A stretch of 64,000 nt of DNA, from contig NZ_BCSX01000046.1 of assembly GCF_001570425.1 (NCBI RefSeq), forward strand, positions 62,001-126,000, written 5' to 3'. Below, piece by piece: positions 58,361-64,000 of this stretch; position 1 is the first letter of the stretch; each line of letters opens with the position of its first letter. The notes below the pieces were generated by a model. The model was not told where the DNA came from. It did no database searches and was given only the letters and a program-made list of their open reading frames with translations. The position numbers were made by a program, and so were the translations under genes. This DNA comes from Mycolicibacterium brisbanense. Its GTDB lineage: Bacteria > Actinomycetota > Actinomycetes > Mycobacteriales > Mycobacteriaceae.

Positions 58361-59392
58361 TCAGCCGAAGAACTCGGCCGCGTCGTCATACCGGCTCTGC
58401 GACACCAGCTTGAGCCTGCGCGTGGCGTCGGCCAGGGACACCCGCTCGATGTTCTCGCCCCGCAGCGACACCATCATCCCGTACTCGCCGGCATGGGCGG
58501 CGTCGGCGGCATTTACCCCGAACCGAGTGGCCAGCACCCGGTCGTAGGCAGTCGGCGTCCCGCCACGCTGCACGTGACCGAGCACCGTGGTGCGCACTTC
58601 CTTCTTGATCCGCTTCTCGATCTCGACGCCGAGTTGGTGAGCGACGCCGGTGAACCGGACGTGGCCGAACTCGTCGATGCCACCGTCGCGAAGCTGCATC
58701 GACCCCTCGGCGGGCTTGGCGCCCTCGGCGACCACACAGATGAAGTGCGAATCACCGCGCTGGAAGCGCTGTTTGATGAACCGGCAGACTTCTTCGACAT
58801 CGAACGGATGCTCAGGGATCAGTGTCATGTGCGCGCCGGAGGCCATGCCGGCGCTGAGTGCGATCCACCCGGCGTGGCGACCCATCACCTCGACGAGCAT
58901 CACCCGCTGATGAGATTCGGCGGTACTGTGCAGGCGGTCGATGGCCTCGGTGGCGACCTGCAGCGCCGTGTCGTGGCCGAAAGTGACATCGGTGCAATCG
59001 ATGTCGTTGTCGATGGTCTTGGGCACGCCCACCACCGGAACGTTCTCCTCGGACAACCAGTTGGCCGCGGTCAGCGTGCCTTCCCCGCCGATCGGGATCA
59101 GCACGTCGATGCCGTTGTCCTCCAGCGTCTGCTTGATCCGGGGCAGCCCGGCTCGCAGCTCGTCTGGATTCACGCGCGCGGTGCCGAGCATGGTGCCGCC
59201 CTTGGCGAGCAACCGATCGTTGCGGTCGTCGTTCTTGAGCTGAACCCGCCGGTCTTCCAGCAGACCCCGCCAGCCGTCCTGGAATCCGACGACCGTCGAG
59301 CCGTACCGCACATCACACGTACGCACCACCGCGCGGATGACCGCGTTGAGACCGGGACAGTCGCCGCCGCCGGTCAAGACTCCGATCCGCAT
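58361..59392 (-). CDS. pfkA: 6-phosphofructokinase
   Basis: 343-residue glycolytic kinase. GVLTGGGDCPGLNAVIRAVV, PIGGEGTLTAANWLS, catalytic PKTIDNDIDCTDVTFG, VMGRHAGWIALSAG and HVQRGGTPTAYDR are all present. The GGEGT substrate/nucleotide loop is that of mycobacterial PfkA (Rv3010c), very similar over its length. ATG 59392 with GAGGAGC upstream. Confidence 0.96.
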   Translation of the reverse strand: MRIGVLTGGGDCPGLNAVIRAVVRTCDVRYGSTVVGFQDGWRGLLEDRRVQLKNDDRNDRLLAKGGTMLGTARVNPDELRAGLPRIKQTLEDNGIDVLIPIGGEGTLTAANWLSEENVPVVGVPKTIDNDIDCTDVTFGHDTALQVATEAIDRLHSTAESHQRVMLVEVMGRHAGWIALSAGMASGAHMTLIPEHPFDVEEVCRFIKQRFQRGDSHFICVVAEGAKPAEGSMQLRDGGIDEFGHVRFTGVAHQLGVEIEKRIKKEVRTTVLGHVQRGGTPTAYDRVLATRFGVNAADAAHAGEYGMMVSLRGENIERVSLADATRRLKLVSQSRYDDAAEFFG

Positions 59393-59497
59393 CAGTCAGC
59401 CGCTCCTCGTGTGCGCATGTGTCCTATCTTGCCCGGCAGGCCACTACGCTGCCGGGCAAGGGTTGAAACTGCAGGTGGGTCTACGTTCGGAGGGGAT

Positions 59498-60979
59498 TCA
59501 GAGCGCGCTGGGCATCGGGCCGCGAGCCGCCTCGTATGCGGCGCCGACCCGGTAGAGCCGGTCATCGGCCAGAGCCGGGGCCATGATCTGCAAGCCGACC
59601 GGCAGGCCGTCATCGGGAGACAGACCTGACGGAACCGACATGCCGCAGTGCCCGGCCAGGTTCAGCGGCAGGGTGCACAGATCGAACAGGTACATCGCCA
59701 GCGGATCGTCGACCTTCTCCCCGATGCCGAAGGCTGTGGTGGGAGTCGTGGGGGTGACCAGAACGTCGACGGTTTCGTAGGCGCGTTCGAGGTCACGGGC
59801 GATCAGCGTCCGGACTTTCTGCGCCTGGTTGTAGTACGCGTCGTAGTACCCGGCCGACAGTGCGTAGGTGCCGATCATGATGCGGCGCTTGACTTCCGGA
59901 CCGAAACCCGCAGCCCGGGTCAGCGCCATGACCTCTTCGGCGCTGCGCGTGCCGTCGTCGCCGACGCGCAAGCCGTACCGCATGGCGTCGAAGCGCGCGA
60001 GGTTGCTGGACACCTCCGAAGGCAGGATCAGGTAGTAGGCCGCCATTGCGTGGTCGAAGTTCGGGCAGTCGACCTCGGTGACCTCCGCACCGAGGGCGGT
60101 GATCTGCTCGACGGCCGCGTTGAACGATGCGAGGACGCCGGGCTGATAGCCCTCACCGCGCAGCTGCTTGACCACACCGACCCGGACGCCCTTGAGGTCG
60201 CCCTGTGCGCCGGCCTTGGCCGCACCCACCACATCGGGCACCGGCACGTCGACCGACGTCGAGTCGTGAGGATCGTGGCCGGCGATGACCTGGTGCAGAA
60301 GTGCGGTGTCGAGCACCGTGCGCGCACATGGGCCGCCCTGGTCCAGTGACGACGCGCACGCGATCAGCCCGTAACGGCTGACCGTGCCGTAGGTGGGTTT
60401 GACGCCGACGGTCGCCGTCAGCGCCGCCGGCTGCCGGATGGACCCGCCGGTGTCGGTACCGATGGCCAGCGGCGCCTGGAAGGCCGCCAGCGCCGCGGCG
60501 CTGCCGCCGCCGGAACCGCCCGGCACCCGGTCGGTGTTCCACGGGTTGCGGGTCGGGCCGTACGCGGAGTTCTCGGTCGAGCTGCCCATGGCGAACTCGT
60601 CCATGTTGGTCTTGCCCAGGATCGGGATGCCGGCCGCGCGCAGCTTGGTGGTCACCGTCGCGTCGTACGGCGAGCGCCAGCCTTCCAGGATCTTGGACCC
60701 AGCCGTCGTCGGCGCATCGGTGGTGGTGAAGACGTCCTTGAGCGCCAGCGGAACACCGGACAGCGGCGAGGCCAGCGTCTCGCCTGCCGCGACCTGACGG
60801 TCGACAGCGGCGGCTGCGGCCAGCGCCTGCTCGGCACCGACGTGCAGGAACGCATGGAAGCGCTCATCGGTCGCAGCGATCTGATCCAGATGCGCCTGGG
60901 TGACCTCGGTGGAGGTGACCTCGCCGGCGGCGATCTGAGCGCCGAGGGTCGCGGCGTCGTAGCGTGTGAGATCGGTCAT
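59498..60979 (-). CDS. gatA: aspartyl/glutamyl-tRNA amidotransferase subunit A
   Basis: 493-residue amidase subunit releasing ammonia from glutamine. Ser-cisSer-Lys triad: LALKDVF (Lys), VPGGSGGGSAAALAA and TDTGGSIRQPAA (Ser). ATG 60979 overlaps the gatC stop by four bases. The frame is open upstream into gatC but begins with low-complexity residues. Works with gatB and gatC of this window and with the nearby tRNA-Gln. Confidence 0.97.
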   Translation of the reverse strand: MTDLTRYDAATLGAQIAAGEVTSTEVTQAHLDQIAATDERFHAFLHVGAEQALAAAAAVDRQVAAGETLASPLSGVPLALKDVFTTTDAPTTAGSKILEGWRSPYDATVTTKLRAAGIPILGKTNMDEFAMGSSTENSAYGPTRNPWNTDRVPGGSGGGSAAALAAFQAPLAIGTDTGGSIRQPAALTATVGVKPTYGTVSRYGLIACASSLDQGGPCARTVLDTALLHQVIAGHDPHDSTSVDVPVPDVVGAAKAGAQGDLKGVRVGVVKQLRGEGYQPGVLASFNAAVEQITALGAEVTEVDCPNFDHAMAAYYLILPSEVSSNLARFDAMRYGLRVGDDGTRSAEEVMALTRAAGFGPEVKRRIMIGTYALSAGYYDAYYNQAQKVRTLIARDLERAYETVDVLVTPTTPTTAFGIGEKVDDPLAMYLFDLCTLPLNLAGHCGMSVPSGLSPDDGLPVGLQIMAPALADDRLYRVGAAYEAARGPMPSAL

Positions 60980-61275
60980 TCTGCTTCTCCCAGGATCCGT
61001 GGCACCGCGAACCGCCCGTCCTCGGCCTTGGGCGCCGCGGCCAGCGCCTCGTCCTGGGTCAGGCACGGCTCGACCACGTCGGGCCGCGTGACGTTGACGT
61101 CTTTGAGTGGGTTATCGGTGGCCTCGACGCCGGTGACGTCGACGGATTGGATCCGGCCGACGTGGGCAAGGATGGCGTCGAGTTGGCCGGCGAAACTGTC
61201 CAACTCGTCATCGGTCAGCGCCAGCCGGGCCAGATGCGCCAGGTGGGCAACCTCGTCTCGGGAGATCTGCGACAC
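60976..61275 (-). CDS. gatC: aspartyl/glutamyl-tRNA amidotransferase subunit C
   Basis: 99-residue belt subunit stabilising GatA-GatB. Sequence starts MSQISRDEVAHLAHLARLAL and contains DELDSFAGQLDAILAHVGRI and the C-terminal FAVPRILGE. Overlaps gatA by four bases. Divergent from the ACT protein gene. Corresponds to Rv3012c. Confidence 0.96.
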   Translation of the reverse strand: MSQISRDEVAHLAHLARLALTDDELDSFAGQLDAILAHVGRIQSVDVTGVEATDNPLKDVNVTRPDVVEPCLTQDEALAAAPKAEDGRFAVPRILGEAE

Positions 61276-61388
61276 GACAAAGCAGCCTAGTCACTGCGCC
61301 AAACCCTCTGGCAGCGGGCACGAGCGAAGCCGTCGCGGGCGAGGTACTCGTAATGCCCACGCCGCACCGTTGTGCAACAGTGTTGCCC

Positions 61389-62048
61389 GTGCCTTCCTAT
61401 CTGCTGCGGGTCCAGCTGGAGGATCGTCCAGGCCGCCTCGGCTCGCTGGCGGTCGCGCTGGGTTCCGTAGGTGCTGACATCTTGTCGCTCGACGTCGTGG
61501 AGCGCGGCGCGGGATTCGCGATCGACGATCTGGTGGTCGAGCTGCCCGCCGGGTCCATGCCCGACGCTCTGATCACCGCGGCCGAGAACTTGACCGGCGT
61601 CTACGTCGACAGCATCCGGCCGCACACCGGTCTCCTCGAGGCGCACCGCGAGCTCGAACTGATCGACCACGTCGCAGCCGCCACGGGACGCGCTGCCCGG
61701 CTTCAGGTTCTCGCCGAGGAGGCGGCTCCTGTGCTGCGGGTCGGATGGTGCACGGTCCTGCGGGCGAGCGCATCCGGAGTCGAGCGACTGGCCGGTAGCC
61801 ATGGCGCACCCGAAACCCATCTCCTGTCGGCACCTTGGCTGCCACTGCAACAGGCGGAGACGCTCAACGGCACCGCGGACTGGGTGCCGCAACTGTGGCG
61901 GGACATGGACACCACCCTGGCCGCCGCGCCGTTGGGCGACCACGACACGGCCGTGCTGCTGGGCCGGCCGGGCGGCCCGGGGTTCCGGCCGTCGGAGGTG
62001 GCCCGGCTGGGTTACCTGGCCGGGATCGTGGCTACGATTCTGCGGTAG
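61389..62048 (+). CDS. ACT-domain protein (Rv3013 type)
   Basis: 219-residue cytosolic protein with an N-terminal ACT domain (YLLRVQLEDRPGRLGSLAVA, ILSLDVVERGAGFAIDDL) and a C-terminal region resembling a truncated sensor domain (LGRPGGPGFRPSEVARLGYLA). GTG 61389 (VPSYLLRVQLED). Position and sequence match Rv3013. The ligand (probably an amino acid) is unknown. Confidence 0.82.
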   Translation: MPSYLLRVQLEDRPGRLGSLAVALGSVGADILSLDVVERGAGFAIDDLVVELPAGSMPDALITAAENLTGVYVDSIRPHTGLLEAHRELELIDHVAAATGRAARLQVLAEEAAPVLRVGWCTVLRASASGVERLAGSHGAPETHLLSAPWLPLQQAETLNGTADWVPQLWRDMDTTLAAAPLGDHDTAVLLGRPGGPGFRPSEVARLGYLAGIVATILR

Positions 62049-62120
62049 AGGTTCAGACCGCGATCGTCTTTCGCATAGCGACGACAACCGTTGAAGGCCG
62101 TGGTCTTCTCATGCCCCCGC

Positions 62121-63137
62121 TCACGGCGACTCCTGATTACCACCGTGTGCATTGGCGTTGTCCAGCAGGATCTTGAGGCGCTCCAACGGATTTCCGTCGC
62201 CCAGCCGCTGACCCGGTGCCTGGCCGCTGCCGGTACTGGGCAGCCGGTCGGGGCTGACGGGGTTGAGCACGTCAGGCCCGCCGCCCTCCGCCGGCGGGCC
62301 GGGCGTCATCGTGGGCTCGGGCGTATCGGGCGACGGCATGTTCGGACCCGGTCCCGGCGGTGGCGCCCCACCCGGGGTCTGTTGGCCGTCGCTGGGTTGT
62401 CCCGGCGACGGCGAAGGTGACTGCGAGGCCCCGGGCAATCCCGGCAGCGGCGGTGCCGAGGTCGGGGTCAGCGATGTCGGAGCCGGCTGCGGCGTCACGG
62501 TTTGCGGCGGCGCTGACGGCGGCGGGGGCGGACGATGCAGGTTGCGCAGTTTCTCCTCCAACCGCGGCAACGCCTGATCGCGGATGGCCTTGCGGTCGGC
62601 GTTGGCATCGTCGTTGCCCGCGAAGCATTGCGCCGGCGCTTCCTTGACGATCGCGATCGCGGCGTTGTACCGGCGCTCGGCCGCCTGTTTGTCATTGCCG
62701 CGGGTTGCCAAGTCCCCCAACGTTTCCTGCACCAGCTCGAGGTTCACCCGCACCGGGCAGGAAGCGGCGGGATCGGTGCGCGACAGCGAGTCGCCGAAGC
62801 GTGCCTCGGCGTCGGTCAGCCGGCCTTCCAGAACCATCAGGTCGCCCGCGGCGAACGATGTCTTCGCCGGGTCGACGACGTTGAACATCTCCAGGATCGA
62901 GATGTCGTCGCGCATGGCGTCGATGTCGTGCCGGTCGAAGTCGGATGCCGCCCAGTTACCTGCCACCACCACGCTGATCAGCTTCGCCGCCACGGCCAGG
63001 AGCACGATCACCACCGGTGCGGAGAAGAGATACAGACGTCGCCGCAAGCGCAGGCGGGCGGGACCGGACCGGTAGTGGGTCAGCATTCGCCGAGCCGCGG
63101 CGCGCACCGCGGCACCGGATTCCTTCATCAGCATCAT
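62121..63137 (-). CDS. membrane protein with TPR-like domain and Pro-rich tail
   Basis: 338-residue protein. Basic N-terminus, one helix (LYLFSAPVVIVLLAVAAKLI), an extracytoplasmic alpha-helical region (VLEGRLTDAEARFGDSLSRT, AAERRYNAAIAIVKEA) resembling tetratricopeptide repeats, and a low-complexity proline tail (PPPPPSAPPQTVTPQP ... PGGAPPPGPGPN, in parts). The ATG overlaps the stop of the upstream VWA gene by four bases. Similar to the Bat/VWA operon partners that act with membrane MIDAS proteins. Role unknown. Confidence 0.7.
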   Translation of the reverse strand: MMLMKESGAAVRAAARRMLTHYRSGPARLRLRRRLYLFSAPVVIVLLAVAAKLISVVVAGNWAASDFDRHDIDAMRDDISILEMFNVVDPAKTSFAAGDLMVLEGRLTDAEARFGDSLSRTDPAASCPVRVNLELVQETLGDLATRGNDKQAAERRYNAAIAIVKEAPAQCFAGNDDANADRKAIRDQALPRLEEKLRNLHRPPPPPSAPPQTVTPQPAPTSLTPTSAPPLPGLPGASQSPSPSPGQPSDGQQTPGGAPPPGPGPNMPSPDTPEPTMTPGPPAEGGGPDVLNPVSPDRLPSTGSGQAPGQRLGDGNPLERLKILLDNANAHGGNQESP

Positions 63138-64000
63138 GAGGTGACGTCCTTGCGCGACATCCGATTACGCCGGAACTCCCGAATCGTCAGCACGATCTCC
63201 CCGAGCACCAGCGCGGCGGCCAACATCGTGAACAGCCAGTACAGTTCCCGACGTTCGACGAGTTTCGAAGCGTGCAGCGGATTCTCGTCGTCGGACCCGG
63301 CCACCGGATCCACAGCGGGCAGCACGGCGGTGATGGACTGGCCTGCCTCCCGGTGAAAGTAGGGCACGCCGAGTTCACCGGCGATCTTCTTCAGCGTCGA
63401 CTCGTCGAGCGTGGAGTTCAGCGGCGCGCCGGTACCGGGATCGTTCTGGTAGACCTTGGTGCCACCGACCCAGCCCTGTGGCACCGGACCCCCGGCCGAC
63501 GTGCCATAACCCAGTACCGCACCGCCGCTGACGGCCTTGTCGGGGAGGTCGAATGACTCGGATGTGGCGCGGGTGCCCGCGTCACCGGATCCGAAGTAGA
63601 AGACCAGGCTCTTGGAATCCTTGAATCGGCCGGCCGCCGCCTCCAACTGCTTCCTCAGTTCGTCACGCGCGGCAGTCGGATCGGCCTGGTACATGGCGTC
63701 GGGCGCGACCAGGGTATAGGGCGACAATCCGTGCACAAGTGACTGCAGGCTCCAGGCGTCGTCCGAAAGAGGCCAGTCCACAGCAGCTTTCGACGCGAAG
63801 GAGACCAAGCCGAACCTGGCCCGCGGGTATTCGTTGATCAACGACGAGATGTCGGCCCGAACCCCGGCCATCCGCGACTGCCGGTCACCGAAGTCCTGCA
63901 CCCGCATGTTCACAGAGCGGTCGACCACGAAGAACACGTTGAGGTTGGGGTCGACGGCCGAGGCGCCCTTGGGCTGTTCGGCCGGGTGGTCGCCGTCGAG
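63134..64000 (-). CDS. VWA-domain membrane protein, N-terminus cut by window edge
   Basis: The frame is open to the window edge, so the N-terminus and true start are missing. A VWA domain starts near the edge: FFVVDRSVNMRV, with D-x-S-x-N in place of the usual DxSxS. Later AAGRFKDSKSLVFYFGSGDAG and GELGVPYFHREAGQSI. It ends with one helix (LYWLFTMLAAALVLGEIVLT) and a basic tail. Co-translated with the TPR-like gene (ATGA overlap). Probably part of a MoxR/VWA cluster continuing beyond 64000. Confidence 0.8.
   Translation of the reverse strand, partial: LDGDHPAEQPKGASAVDPNLNVFFVVDRSVNMRVQDFGDRQSRMAGVRADISSLINEYPRARFGLVSFASKAAVDWPLSDDAWSLQSLVHGLSPYTLVAPDAMYQADPTAARDELRKQLEAAAGRFKDSKSLVFYFGSGDAGTRATSESFDLPDKAVSGGAVLGYGTSAGGPVPQGWVGGTKVYQNDPGTGAPLNSTLDESTLKKIAGELGVPYFHREAGQSITAVLPAVDPVAGSDDENPLHASKLVERRELYWLFTMLAAALVLGEIVLTIREFRRNRMSRKDVTS

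Overview
The window is high-GC actinobacterial DNA. Gene order and protein sequences point to a rapidly growing Mycobacterium (Mycolicibacterium). From memory, the housekeeping genes follow the Mycobacterium tuberculosis order from pca (Rv2967c) to gatC/Rv3013: pyc, VKOR, DsbA-like, lipN, aldo/keto reductase, recG, DAK2 protein, rpmB, ung, thiL, ddlA, gpsA, fbiD, ppk, mutT1, hupB, leuDC, IclR regulator, tRNA-Glu/tRNA-Gln, gltX, FAH protein, MFS, leuB, serA, ilvCNB, cfp6, DoxX, lppZ, gatB, pfkA, gatA, gatC. Species identity cannot be fixed from sequence reading alone.

Layout. 1-7.5 kb: pyruvate carboxylase (cut by the left edge), an exported disulfide-forming pair (VKOR/DsbA-like), a LipN-type esterase sharing a CATG start with a divergent aldo/keto reductase, a second tandem reductase, and a TetR/acetyltransferase pair. 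8.1-14.1 kb: an accessory catabolic island with an ATZ/TRZ-type amidohydrolase, a TetR regulator, two alpha/beta hydrolases, a PheA/TfdB-type FAD monooxygenase and a truncated MFS transporter. Two near-identical 19-bp palindromes look like the regulator's operators. 14.1-33.5 kb: secreted HNH-type nuclease, recG operon, rpmB, ung, thiL, ddlA, gpsA, F420 biosynthesis (fbiD), polyphosphate kinase, MutT1, HupB, and leuCD with a divergent IclR regulator. 33.6-38.8 kb: two tRNAs, gltX, FAH hydrolase, secreted lipase, MFS exporter. 38.8-43.2 kb: a second accessory block with a lytic transglycosylase, a head-to-head pair of paralogous von Willebrand A membrane proteins, a small ORF, a hemerythrin-like protein and a YrhK-like membrane protein. 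43.3-52.1 kb: branched-chain amino acid and serine biosynthesis (leuB, serA, ilvC, ilvN, ilvB). The ilvBN transcript begins with a leader peptide rich in Leu/Val/Ile followed by a terminator hairpin, a classic attenuator that appears to be transcribed leaderless. 52.2-62.1 kb: cfp6, DoxX, lppZ, TetR, the gatCA/gatB genes of the tRNA amidotransferase, pfkA, and a MarR/SDR pair. 62.1-64 kb: the end of another VWA-type membrane operon, cut by the right edge.

No insertion sequences, prophage or CRISPR arrays were seen. Several convergent gene pairs are separated by long perfect inverted repeats. Two of these (6850-6910 and 58269-58327) are copies of the same dispersed element. The most promising under-described unit is the 8.3-14.1 kb catabolic island. 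The most complete regulatory element is the ilvB attenuator.
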